A stretch of 64,000 bases of DNA from AC-56 sp963702195 (GTDB taxonomy: Bacteria; Actinomycetota; Thermoleophilia; Solirubrobacterales; 70-9), in the NCBI GenBank assembly GCA_963702195.1, contig OY969725.1, forward strand, positions 2,728,001-2,792,000, in the 5' to 3' direction. Each line of letters opens with the position of its first letter. The first letter of the stretch is position 1. Under the pieces are notes generated by a model. It was not told the origin of the DNA. It ran no database searches and saw only the letters and a list, made by a program, of their open reading frames with translations. A program made the translations under genes and the position numbers. Shown one piece after another: positions 48,682 to 56,438 of the stretch.

Positions 48682-49884
48682 GTGGAAGCAGCGACCGTCA
48701 TCAAGCCCCAGCACGAGGCCCATCGCAAGCACCTCCTGTTCACGGACGAGCACGAGGATCTGCGCGAATCGATGGAGGCGTGGGTGAAGAAGGAGCTCTG
48801 GCCGCACCGCAACGAATGGGAGGAGACCACCTGGCCCAACGAGGCGATGCGGCGCGCCGGCGAGCTGGGCTTCCTCGGCCTCTGCTTCGGCGAGGAGTAC
48901 GGCGGACAGGGCGGCGACTACTACTACTCGCTGGTCCGCGCCGAGTGCATGAGCTACTCGGGGTCCGGCGGCACCAACATGGGGTTCGCGGTGCAGACGG
49001 ACATGGTTCTCCCGCCCGTCCACCTGCTGGGCACCGAGGAGCAGAAGCAGCGATACCTCGTCCCCGGGATCAAGGGCTTAAAGATCGGGTGCCTCGGGAT
49101 CACCGAACCCGGCGCCGGCTCGGACGTCGCCGGCATCCGCACCAAGGCGATCCGCGACGGTGACGAGTACGTGATCACCGGGTCGAAGACCTTCATCACC
49201 AACGGCCCGCGCGCCGACTTCATCCTCCTGGTGGCAAAGACCGATCCCGACGCGCGCCACGAGGGCATCACCCTGTTCCTGGTCGACCTGCGCGACGACG
49301 ACGGGAACCACGTCCCCGGATTCGAGGTCTCGAGGAAGCTCGAGAAGATGGGCATGCACTCCTCGGACACCGGCGAGCTCGCGTTCAACGAGGTCCGCGT
49401 CCCGGCCGACGCGGTCCTGGGCGAGATCGGCAAGGGCTTCTACCACATCTCCTGGGAGCTCCAGAGCGAGCGGATGGTCGCCGCCGCGGGCTCGGTCGCG
49501 GGCGCTGAGCGGATGTTCGAGAAGACCCTCGCCTACGCGAAGGAGCGCGAGGCATTCGGCCGCCCGATCGGCCGCTTCCAGGCGATCCGCCACAAGTTCG
49601 CCGAGATGGCCACCAAGATCGAGGCCGCCAAGCAGTTCAACTACGTGGTCGCCTGGCGCTACGCGAACGGCGAGTACCCGGTGCGCGAGATCACCGAGGT
49701 GAAGCTGTTCACGTCGCGCGTCGGCTGCGAGGTCGCGGACGAATGCGTCCAGATCCTCGGCGGGTACGGCTACATGAAGGAGTACGAGATCGAGCGGGCC
49801 TACCGCGACGTGCGGCTCAACCGCATCGGCGCGGGGACCGACGAGATCATGCTCGACGTGATCGGTCGCTCGTACGGGCTCTAG
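48682..49884 (+). CDS. Acyl-CoA dehydrogenase (IVD/LCAD-like Glu position)
   Basis: FAD-dependent alpha,beta-dehydrogenation of acyl-CoA; 400 residues. GTG 48682 follows AAGGAG by 5 bases. Flavin-binding blocks GCLGITEPGAGSDVAGIRTKA and YVITGSKTFITNG and the C-terminal QILGGYGYMKEYEIERAYRDVRLNRIGAGTDEIM are complete. The Glu usual just before GT in SCAD/MCAD is replaced by Ala (GAGTDEI); a Glu in SERMVAAAG (about residue 270) is at the IVD/LCAD catalytic position. So it probably acts on branched-chain or long acyl-CoA. Transcribed away from the acyl-CoA operon. Confidence 0.9.
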   Translation: MEAATVIKPQHEAHRKHLLFTDEHEDLRESMEAWVKKELWPHRNEWEETTWPNEAMRRAGELGFLGLCFGEEYGGQGGDYYYSLVRAECMSYSGSGGTNMGFAVQTDMVLPPVHLLGTEEQKQRYLVPGIKGLKIGCLGITEPGAGSDVAGIRTKAIRDGDEYVITGSKTFITNGPRADFILLVAKTDPDARHEGITLFLVDLRDDDGNHVPGFEVSRKLEKMGMHSSDTGELAFNEVRVPADAVLGEIGKGFYHISWELQSERMVAAAGSVAGAERMFEKTLAYAKEREAFGRPIGRFQAIRHKFAEMATKIEAAKQFNYVVAWRYANGEYPVREITEVKLFTSRVGCEVADECVQILGGYGYMKEYEIERAYRDVRLNRIGAGTDEIMLDVIGRSYGL

Positions 49885-49921
49885 CTGAACCGCCCACACA
49901 CGTTGTGAACAGCTGAAAAGC

Positions 49922-49983
49922 CATCCGGGTCCACCCAGAGGCTTGGGGTGTTCGACGCCCCAACACTCAGGAGGACCCGGATG
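49922..49983 (+). promoter_or_regulatory. IS leader hairpin that hides the transposase ribosome site
   Basis: CATCCGGGTCC (49922-49932) is perfectly complementary to GGACCCGGATG (49973-49983), which includes part of the AGGAGG site and the ATG itself. An inner stem TTGGGG/CCCCAA (49943-49948/49958-49963) lies inside. Transcripts entering from outside would fold this way and block translation, while transcripts starting inside the element would not include the left arm. Confidence 0.6.
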
Positions 49984-50946
49984 AAGGTTCACGCTAACGC
50001 CGCACTCGGACCGGCAGGCCGCATCGCGCTCTGCGAGGCGATCGAGTCGGGATGACGTTGAGGGCGGCGGCCGCCGCCCTCAACGTCGCTCCAGCGACCG
50101 CCCATCGCTGGTGGCATCGCCGCCAGGCGGCGAGCGCCGAGGAGCTCGCCTCGGCCAGCTGGCTTTGCGATCGCTCCTCACGGCCCCATCGCCAACCCCG
50201 ACGCCTGTCGAGGACCGAGGAGGAGCCGATCCTGAGGGCTCGGCGCGAGACCGGTCTTGGCCCGGGCCGCCTGGCCGGAATCTGCCGGCGGGCCCGTTCG
50301 ACGGTCTGGAAGGTGCTCTGGCGCCACGGCCTCTCGCGGCGCCGGCGCTCACCTCGGGCGAGCTACCGCCGCTATGAGTGGTCGCGGCCGGGGGGCACTG
50401 CTTCACGTCGACATGGCTCGTCTGGCGCGCTTTGAGCGCCCCGGGCATCGCGCCGAGGGCAAGCGCACCGAGAAGAACCGAAACCGCGGCGCCGGCTACG
50501 TCTGGCTTCACTGCGTCATCGATGACCACAGTCGCTATGCCTACGTCGAGCAGCGCCCGGACCAGGACGCGGCCACGGCTGCCGCGGTGCTCGAGCGCGC
50601 GATCGCCCACTTCCAGGAGCTCGGGATGGAGCCGCCGGAGGCGGTGATGAGCGACAACGCATTCGCCTATCGGCGCTCGTTCGCGTTCCGCGGAGCGCTC
50701 GAGCGCCGGCGACTGCGCCAGATCCTGACGCCGCCCTACACGCCGCGCTGGAACGGCAAGGTTGAGCGCTTCATCCAAACGCTGAAGCGCGAGTGGGCCT
50801 ACGCGCACTCGTGGCCTTCCTCAACCGAGCGCTCGCGGGCCTTGGCATCCTTCCTTCGCTACTACAACCGGCGACGCCCCCACAGCTCACTGGGTGACCG
50901 GCCGCCGATCAGCCGTGTTCACAACCTCCGTGGGCAGGACATCTAG
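49981..50946 (+). pseudogene. IS481-family transposase with two compensating frameshifts
   Basis: The N-terminal part reads MKVHANAALGPAGRIALCEAIESG from ATG 49981, then meets TGA. One missing base near 50050 would continue into the helix-turn-helix part TLRAAAAALNVAPATAHRWWHRR. A second shift, one extra G in the six-G run at 50390-50395, leads into the catalytic part. All three DDE residues survive there: LLHVDMARL (first Asp), VMSDNAFAY (second Asp) and NGKVERFIQTLKREW (Glu). HTALGG-like end is HSSLGDRPPISRVHNL. Both shifts can be assembly errors, but as written the gene is broken. Confidence 0.75.
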
Positions 50947-50949
50947 CCC

Positions 50950-51261
50950 CTACCGGCGCTCTACCAGCCGCCCGAGGTCGGCCAGCCGCTCGTCCCACTC
51001 GGCACCCACCGTCGCGATCCACTGCGCGGCTTCGGAGAGCGGCTTCGCGTGGAGGCTGTAGCGGGTCTCGCGCCCAACCCGCCTCGCGTTCACGAGTCGC
51101 GCTTGGCGCAGGGCGGCGAGGTGCTTCGCCACCGCCTGGCGCGTGATGGGCAGCTCGGCCGCGAGCCCGCTGGCGGTGACCGTCGCGCCGCCGGCCAGCG
51201 TCTCGACCATCCGGCGCCGCGTCGGGTCGCCCAGCGCCGCGAAGACGGTCTCGACCGCCAT
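50950..51261 (-). CDS. ArsR-family winged-helix regulator (second copy)
   Basis: A 103-residue repressor. The winged-helix runs VFAALGDPTRRRMVETLAGGATVTASGLAAELPITRQAVAKHLAALRQARLVNARRVGRETRYSLHAK, with the recognition helix about 40-52. No metal Cys cluster. It is the downstream gene of an SRPBCC-ArsR pair (TAATG overlap), the reverse order to the pair at 35.4-36.2 kb. Two GCAACC-N4-GGTTGC dyads upstream of the pair are probably its operator. Its stop is 3 bases from the IS transposase end. Confidence 0.88.
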   Translation of the reverse strand: MAVETVFAALGDPTRRRMVETLAGGATVTASGLAAELPITRQAVAKHLAALRQARLVNARRVGRETRYSLHAKPLSEAAQWIATVGAEWDERLADLGRLVERR

Positions 51262-51668
51262 TAGACGAGAACCAGCGACAGCGCCAGCTGGAGGGCGGAG
51301 AGGCGAGCGCCCCACGCGGCTCCGGCAAATGCTGTCGGCGCGGCAACGGCGCCGGCGCGCTCCACCACGACCAGCCGCGTACCGCTGACGAGCGGCACCA
51401 GCGTCAGCTCGACCTCGGTCTCCGGCTCCCCGGGCCGCGCCCAGGTGAAGGCCAGCTCGCGCTCCTCTTCGACTCGGAGGACGGTCCCCTCCTTCTCGGT
51501 GCCGTCCGCGAAGCGAAAGCTCGCCCGCCCGCCGGGCTCGGGCTCCAGCTCGGCCTCCTCCGCAAGCCACTCGCCGAGCAGCCGCTCGTCCGTGAGCGCC
51601 TCCCAGACCTCCTCGGCCGGCGCGTCCAGCACCGCTTCCCGCTCGACCTCACGCCTCTCGTCGTCCAT
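51261..51668 (-). CDS. SRPBCC / AHSA1-like ligand-binding protein (second copy)
   Basis: A 135-residue Bet v1-like protein. ATG 51668 follows GGAGGA by 6 bases; the frame is open further upstream into the operator. AVLDAPAEEVWEALTDERLLGEWLAEEAELEPEPGGRASFRFADGTEKEGTV is the family core, and WGARLSALQLALSLV the C-terminal helix. Its stop overlaps the ArsR start. It would be repressed with that gene through the dyads at 51692-51748. Confidence 0.83.
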   Translation of the reverse strand: MDDERREVEREAVLDAPAEEVWEALTDERLLGEWLAEEAELEPEPGGRASFRFADGTEKEGTVLRVEEERELAFTWARPGEPETEVELTLVPLVSGTRLVVVERAGAVAAPTAFAGAAWGARLSALQLALSLVLV

Positions 51669-51691
51669 CTTGTCCTCCGGTCTCGATGATT

Positions 51692-51759
51692 CGCAACCTT
51701 CGGGTTGCGCTTCTGCTAGCCTCGAGCGAATAGCAACCGCACGGTTGCACTTTAGCAAC
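51692..51759. promoter_or_regulatory. Tandem dyad operators between the SRPBCC-ArsR pair and clpP
   Basis: Dyad 1 is CGCAACC-TTCG-GGTTGCG (51692-51709) and dyad 2 is GCAACC-GCAC-GGTTGC (51733-51748), with centres 40 bases apart (about four helical turns). A further half-site GCAAC is at 51755-51759, with the second half of dyad 2 forming GTTGC-ACTTTA-GCAAC. The sites cover the interval between divergent starts 51668 and 51773, so one repressor could control both directions. The ArsR gene beside them is the obvious candidate. Confidence 0.7.
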
Positions 51760-51772
51760 GAAGGAGGTCCCG

Positions 51773-52390
51773 ATGGCGCTGATCCCGATGGTCGTCGAGC
51801 AGACCGCCCGCGGCGAGCGCTCCTACGACATCTACTCCCGCCTGCTGGGCGAGCGGATCGTCTTCCTCGGCCAACCGGTCGACGACGAGGTCGCGAACCT
51901 GATCGTCGCCCAGATCCTTCACCTGGAGGCCGACGACCCCGACAAGGACATTTCCCTGTACATCAACTCCCCGGGCGGAGTCGTCTACGCGGGGCTGGCG
52001 ATCTACGACGCGATGCAGTACGTGAAGCCCGACCTGCAGACGATCTGCTTCGGCATCGCGATGTCGATGGGCGCCCTGCTCCTGGCGGGCGGTGCGGAGG
52101 GCAAGCGGATGGCCCTCCCGAACTCCAAGATCCTCATCCACCAGCCGTCCGGCGGCTTCGAGGGCCAGTCGACCGACATCGACATCCACGCCCGCGAGGT
52201 GCTCGCCCTGCGACGGCGCATCGACGAGATCTACGCCCACCACACGGGCCGCCCGGTCGCCGAGGTCCACGACGACATGGAGCGGGACCGCTACTTCACG
52301 GCCTCCGGGGCCGTCGAGTACGGGCTCGCGGACCGGGTGGTCGACCGCCACGAGCTCGAGCGCACCCCGACCGGGTTCGGCATGCGCTGA
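51773..52390 (+). CDS. clpP: ATP-dependent Clp protease proteolytic subunit
   Basis: Tetradecameric serine protease subunit; 205 residues. ATG 51773 follows AAGGAGG. The catalytic triad is Ser98 (GIAMSMGALLL), His123 (ILIHQPSGGF) and Asp172 (ERDRYFTA). The N-terminal DIYSRLLGERIVFLGQPVDD and ISLYINSPGGVVYAGLAIYD are canonical. The residue before the catalytic Ser is Met rather than the usual Ala (AMSMG), a mild departure. No second clpP, clpX or trigger factor lies adjacent, so this copy is separate from a clpX operon and may be a paralogue under its own control. It shares an operator region with the ArsR pair. Confidence 0.95.
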   Translation: MALIPMVVEQTARGERSYDIYSRLLGERIVFLGQPVDDEVANLIVAQILHLEADDPDKDISLYINSPGGVVYAGLAIYDAMQYVKPDLQTICFGIAMSMGALLLAGGAEGKRMALPNSKILIHQPSGGFEGQSTDIDIHAREVLALRRRIDEIYAHHTGRPVAEVHDDMERDRYFTASGAVEYGLADRVVDRHELERTPTGFGMR

Positions 52391-52415
52391 GCGAGAGCGA
52401 GGGACGCCGCCCCGC

Positions 52416-53507
52416 TCAGCGGTCCCCGAGGATCGTGATCCGCAGGGTCGCGGCATGGTCGAGCGGCAGCTGGACCGGCTTCGGCCCCGTGTCGCTGAAC
52501 GAGAACCCGTAGGCGTTGGAATAGCGGTAGATCGCCGCCGCGTACTCGTTGAACGTCGCGTAAGGCTTCTTGGTGGCGCGCGCGGCCTGGAACGGGGGCT
52601 TCCCCCACCAGTTCGCGCTGTCGTTCCCGTACCTGCCCCCCATGTAGCCCCATGCGAAGCCCGACAACAGGTCGCGGTAGAGGACCGAATACACGTCGTT
52701 GTCGGAGACCCTGGCGGGCTTGCCGCCGACCTTGAAGGGCCCGTTGACCGTGTAGACCGCTCGCGGGAGCGAGCGGCCGCTCACGGCCACGGTCTTGCCG
52801 GAGGTCGTGGGACCGCCGGGAGTGGCCAGGGTTCCCTTGAGCTTGATCGACCCGTCGCTCGCGAAGCGCCCCGAGTAGGTGAACTCCTGGTAGGGCGTGC
52901 CGTAGAAGGCGCCGCGAAGCGTCACCCGCCTGCCGGCCATCGACCTGATGTCGCGGTAGAAGCTCGGATAGCTCCCGGGACTGAGCTGAGGCGAGAGGAC
53001 CCTGGCGAAGCCCCCCTCCCGCGTGTGGACGAGCGCCCCGGGAGCCGAAACGTCCATCAGCGCCCTGCGGATCTTGTTGGTGCCGGCGCTGTAGGTCAGC
53101 CGGCCGAGCGGGTCCCCGGCCGCGTCCAGCGTCTGGAGCGTGAACGGGATCGCGAAGTAGTCGACGGCGGTCAGGTTAGCCACGCCCGGAACCGAGAGCT
53201 CGACCTTGTCGTAGCGGGTGTCGGAGCTCGGCGGCTCCGCCGAGGTGACGGGGCGCCCGTAGGAGAAGAAGATCCGCCCGCCCGCCAGCGAGCTCAGCGT
53301 GAACTGGCGACCGGATATCGCACTGAGGCGTCTCGGTACGTCGTTCACGAGCGTGCCGTCGGCGCTCGAGCCCCCGTGAAGCATCACGTACACGCGGTCC
53401 GCCGGCCGTCCGCTGTGGTTGACGACGCTCACGTCGAGCGCGCGCGCCGAGGCGGCGAACACTCCGAGCAACAGGACCACGGCCGCGAGGATCGTCCTTG
53501 AAAACAC
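52416..53507 (-). CDS. Secreted GH64-like (thaumatin-like beta-1,3-glucanase) protein
   Basis: A 363-residue exported protein. GTG 53507 gives a normal signal peptide (VFSRTILAAVVLLLGVFAASARA, cleavage near 23). The mature part carries GRIFFSYGRP, DTRYDKVELSVPGVANLTAVDYFAIPFTL and, at the end, SGFAWGYMGGRYGNDSANWW and YNAYGF-like FSDTGP, the order seen in GH64 laminaripentaose-producing glucanases. The catalytic Glu/Asp of GH64 could not be located with certainty. If active, it would degrade fungal beta-1,3-glucan. Convergent with clpP; divergent from the SnoaL-like gene. Confidence 0.6.
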   Translation of the reverse strand: MFSRTILAAVVLLLGVFAASARALDVSVVNHSGRPADRVYVMLHGGSSADGTLVNDVPRRLSAISGRQFTLSSLAGGRIFFSYGRPVTSAEPPSSDTRYDKVELSVPGVANLTAVDYFAIPFTLQTLDAAGDPLGRLTYSAGTNKIRRALMDVSAPGALVHTREGGFARVLSPQLSPGSYPSFYRDIRSMAGRRVTLRGAFYGTPYQEFTYSGRFASDGSIKLKGTLATPGGPTTSGKTVAVSGRSLPRAVYTVNGPFKVGGKPARVSDNDVYSVLYRDLLSGFAWGYMGGRYGNDSANWWGKPPFQAARATKKPYATFNEYAAAIYRYSNAYGFSFSDTGPKPVQLPLDHAATLRITILGDR

Positions 53508-53567
53508 CAGACGTGCATCGTAGGCCCCTTGCCCGGGAACCTGCAAGGCTCACGACCCGAGCGACCG

Positions 53568-53993
53568 ATGTCCGCCCTCGACCACATCCGCTCCTACTAC
53601 GAGGCCCTGAATACGGGCGACGTCGACGAGATCGCGTCGCACTTCACCGACGACGCGACCCACTACTACACCCGTCTCGGCCCCCATGAGGGCGCTCGCA
53701 CGATCGCCGAGAACGCGCGGTGGGGCATCGACCACGTCGACGGCCAATGGTGGATGGAGCACGGGATCGAGAGCGCCGAGGGGGGCGAGGTCGTGATCGA
53801 GTGGACGATGAGCTGGCGCGACCCGAAGTCGGGCGAGCGCCGCCTCAACCGCGGCACCGAGTGGTTCCGGATCGAGGACGGGAAGATCGCCGAGGTCCGC
53901 GCCTACCACCACGGCGACTCCAAGAACCCGCGCGGCGACCTGCTCGGCTTCGACTTCGAGGGCCGCGGCTACACGATCCTGGACGGCGAGTGA
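53568..53993 (+). CDS. SnoaL-like (NTF2-fold) protein
   Basis: A 141-residue alpha+beta barrel protein of the SnoaL/NTF2 type: MSALDHIRSYYEALNTGDVDEIASHFTDDATHYYT is the N-terminal helical pair, GEVVIEWTMSWRD and EWFRIEDGKIAEVRAYHH the sheet. Such proteins act as isomerases, dehydratases or hydroxylase partners. ATG 53568 was preferred to 53529. It is coupled by GTGA to the next acyl-CoA dehydrogenase, so it probably acts on the same acyl chain. Confidence 0.83.
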   Translation: MSALDHIRSYYEALNTGDVDEIASHFTDDATHYYTRLGPHEGARTIAENARWGIDHVDGQWWMEHGIESAEGGEVVIEWTMSWRDPKSGERRLNRGTEWFRIEDGKIAEVRAYHHGDSKNPRGDLLGFDFEGRGYTILDGE

Positions 53994-55219
53994 GCGTCGT
54001 CAAGGACACCGGGGCCAGGGCGACCCTGCCCCCGTTCACCGAGGAGCACGAGGAGCTCCGCGAGAGCGTGGGCCGCTTCGTCACCGCCGAGGTCGCCCCG
54101 CACGTCGACGAGTGGGAGGAGGCGCGGGAGTTCCCGCGCGAGCTCTTTGCCCGCTGCGGAGAGCTCGGGTTCCTCGGGCTGAAGTTCCCCGAGCGCTACG
54201 GCGGGCAGGGGGGCGACCTGCTCCACGACGCGGTCTGGATCGAGGAGCTCTCACGCGCGGGGGGGTCGGGCGGCGTCGCCGCGGGCCTCAACGCCCACGC
54301 CCAGATCGCGATGCCGCCGGTGTTCAACTTCGGGACTCCCGAGCAGCGCGAGCGATGGATCGTGCCCGGGATCAAGGGGGAGCTCGTCGGAGCGCTCGGG
54401 ATCACGGAGCCCGGCGCCGGCTCGGACGTGGCGAGCCTGCGGACCTCTGCGCGCAAGGTGAACGACGGCTACGTCGTCAACGGCGCCAAGACGTTCATCA
54501 CCAACGGCGTGCGGGCGGACTTCCTCGTCTGCGCGGTGAAGACCACGGAGGCCGGCGGCCACCACGGCATCTCTTTCCTGGTGCTCGAGCGCGACATGCC
54601 GGGGTATGAGGTCTCGCGCAAGCTCGAGAAGATGGGCTGGCACGCCTCCGACACGGGCGAGCTGAGCTTCACCGACGTGGAGGTCCCGGAGGAGAACCGC
54701 CTCGGCGCCGAGAACGAGGGCTTCTACCTGATCATGGCCAACTTCCAGTGGGAGCGGCTGTCGATGGCGATCGGCGCCGTCGGCGGGATGCGGAAGGTCT
54801 TCGACGTGGCGCTCGCCTATGCGAAGGAGCGTGAGGCGTTCGGGCGGCCCATCGGGCGCTTCCAGGCGATTCGCCACAAGTTCGCCGAGATGGCGACCCG
54901 GATCGAGGCCTCGCGTGCGCTCACCTACAGCGCGTTGAGGTCATTCGCCGCCGGGCACGATTCGAGCGCGAGCGAGGCCGACCCGCGCAAGGTGATCGAG
55001 GCGACCGCGGGCTCGCTGCGCGAGGTCACGATGGCGAAGCTGTTCACCCAGCGGGCCCTGCTGGAGGTCGCCGACGAGTGCCTGCAGATCCACGGTGGGT
55101 ACGGCTACATGCGCGAGTACGGGATCGAGCGGGCGGTGCGCGACGCCCGCCTGGGCCCGATCGGCGGCGGCACCGACGAGGTGATGAAGGAGATCCTCGG
55201 CAGGCAGCTGGGCCTGTAG
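53990..55219 (+). CDS. Acyl-CoA dehydrogenase (second copy)
   Basis: A 409-residue FAD enzyme from GTG 53990, overlapping the SnoaL-like stop. It resembles the copy at 48.7 kb closely (REAFGRPIGRFQAIRHKFAEMAT, GGYGYMREYGIERAVRDARLGPIGGGTDEVMKE). As there, the Glu before GT is missing (GGGTDEV), and the Glu in NFQWERLSMAIG (about residue 258) is at the IVD/LCAD position. A 20-residue insert (SSASEADPRKVIEATAGS) lies in a loop near 325. The substrate is probably long or branched acyl-CoA. Confidence 0.9.
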   Translation: MSVVKDTGARATLPPFTEEHEELRESVGRFVTAEVAPHVDEWEEAREFPRELFARCGELGFLGLKFPERYGGQGGDLLHDAVWIEELSRAGGSGGVAAGLNAHAQIAMPPVFNFGTPEQRERWIVPGIKGELVGALGITEPGAGSDVASLRTSARKVNDGYVVNGAKTFITNGVRADFLVCAVKTTEAGGHHGISFLVLERDMPGYEVSRKLEKMGWHASDTGELSFTDVEVPEENRLGAENEGFYLIMANFQWERLSMAIGAVGGMRKVFDVALAYAKEREAFGRPIGRFQAIRHKFAEMATRIEASRALTYSALRSFAAGHDSSASEADPRKVIEATAGSLREVTMAKLFTQRALLEVADECLQIHGGYGYMREYGIERAVRDARLGPIGGGTDEVMKEILGRQLGL

Positions 55220-55276
55220 CCGCACAGACGCTGTCAACCCCCTGACCGGAATCCCGCATCGTGGGGCCGGGAACGG

Positions 55277-55294
55277 GCTTCGCCGGGGCGAAGC
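55277..55294 (+). terminator. Hairpin after the second acyl-CoA dehydrogenase
   Basis: GCTTCGCC-GG-GGCGAAGC, a perfect 8-bp stem with a 2-base loop, lies 57 bases after the stop codon and is followed by GCCGATTTGC. It is a likely terminator without a full T run. Confidence 0.45.
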
Positions 55295-55382
55295 GCCGAT
55301 TTGCGGCTAAGCTCTCAGCGCCGCGTCACCCACTTCGACGCGGCCACCCGGTTCATTAGTCCCCTTTCAAGCCCTGAGACCA

Positions 55383-56438
55383 GTGCCTGAGCCCATGCCA
55401 GACGGTGCCCATGCGCGGTTCGCGATCGGCTTCGACCGTCGCGATCTGCCCCGACTCCACGAGCTTTGGGACGACGTGGTCGCCTCGGAGCGCTGGTCGG
55501 AGGGGGAGATGACGGGCCGCTTCGAGGCGGCCTGGGCCGGCTGGAACGGGCTCGGGTCCGTGGCCTTCGGTGGCTGGAGCGGCGCCGCCCTGGCCGCGCT
55601 CGACTTCGCGGGCATCCAGGGCGAGGCGGTGCTCTGTCCGTCGAACACCTTCATGGCCACGCCGCTCGCGATCACGCGCGCCGGCGGGCGACCCGTGTTC
55701 GTCGACTGCAACCGCGACGACCTCTGCATGTCCGCCGACGACTTCGAGCGCAAGGCCGCCGAACACCGGCCGCGAGCCGCCGTGCTGGTGCATATCGGAG
55801 GCCACATGGCCTTCGAGACCGAGCGGATCGCCGAGTACTGCCGCTCCGAGGGGATCTTCCTGCTCGAGGACTGCGCCCACGCTCACGGCGCCGAATGGAA
55901 CGGCCGGCGGCCCGGCAGCTTCGGCGACGCGGGCGCCTACTCCTTTTACGCGACGAAAACCATTTCGACCGGCGAGGGTGGCATGCTTGTCTCTCGCCAC
56001 GATGAGCTCCTGGAGCACTCCCGGGCGTTTCGCAACTACGGCAAGCCCGACCACGAGGTCGCCGGACTCAACTTCCGGATCAACGAGTTCACGGCGGCGA
56101 TCGGGCTCGTGCAGACCGAGCGCCTCGACGAGATCGTCGCGGCCAAGAACCGGTTCGCCCGTGAGCGGCTCGATCCGCGGTACCCGAACCGCGTGCGGCT
56201 CCCCCAGGGAATGACCTCGGGCCTCTACAAGTACATCGTCTTCGACGAGGTCGAGCGCTCGACGGGGAAGGTCTACGACCAGCCGTGCCACCGCATCACG
56301 GGCACCGGCGACCACCTGCCCAACAGCGACTGGGTCGCCGAGAACCACTGGTGCGTACCGCTCTACTACCACGCCGGCATGGGGGCCGGCCCGGAGCCGG
56401 CTGGGGTCGGCGCCGAAGACGACAGGATGTTGTCATGA
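55383..56438 (+). CDS. DegT/DnrJ/EryC1 sugar aminotransferase
   Basis: PLP aminotransferase of nucleotide-sugar metabolism; 351 residues, slightly short for the family. It has PSNTFMATPLAITRAGGRPVFVDCN, LLEDCAHAHGAEWNG (Asp binding PLP nitrogen), and the Schiff-base Lys in SFYATKTISTGEGG (about residue 191). The C-terminal part is short and ends in GAGPEPAGVGAEDDRML, weaker than usual. GTG 55383 or ATG 55395 may be the true start. It is coupled to the epimerase by an ATGA overlap, suggesting amino-sugar synthesis for an envelope polymer or glycolipid. Confidence 0.85.
   Translation: MPEPMPDGAHARFAIGFDRRDLPRLHELWDDVVASERWSEGEMTGRFEAAWAGWNGLGSVAFGGWSGAALAALDFAGIQGEAVLCPSNTFMATPLAITRAGGRPVFVDCNRDDLCMSADDFERKAAEHRPRAAVLVHIGGHMAFETERIAEYCRSEGIFLLEDCAHAHGAEWNGRRPGSFGDAGAYSFYATKTISTGEGGMLVSRHDELLEHSRAFRNYGKPDHEVAGLNFRINEFTAAIGLVQTERLDEIVAAKNRFARERLDPRYPNRVRLPQGMTSGLYKYIVFDEVERSTGKVYDQPCHRITGTGDHLPNSDWVAENHWCVPLYYHAGMGAGPEPAGVGAEDDRMLS

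Larger units (their letters stand above)
49902..50946 (+). mobile_element. IS481-family insertion sequence, decayed
   Basis: About 1.04 kb. Terminal inverted repeats GTTGTGAACA at 49902-49911 and its complement TGTTCACAAC at 50916-50925 frame a transposase of IS481 type. The transposase reading frame runs to 50946, slightly past the right terminal repeat. No clean target-site duplication was recognised. The element lies between the stop of an acyl-CoA dehydrogenase gene and the stop of an ArsR gene, so no gene is interrupted. The copy appears inactive because of two frameshifts. Confidence 0.8.

Noticed and set aside
49981..50946. Programmed frameshifting of the IS481 transposase
   Set aside because: IS481 elements usually encode one uninterrupted frame, and no slippery heptamer with a stimulating structure was seen at the first shift; decay or read errors are simpler.
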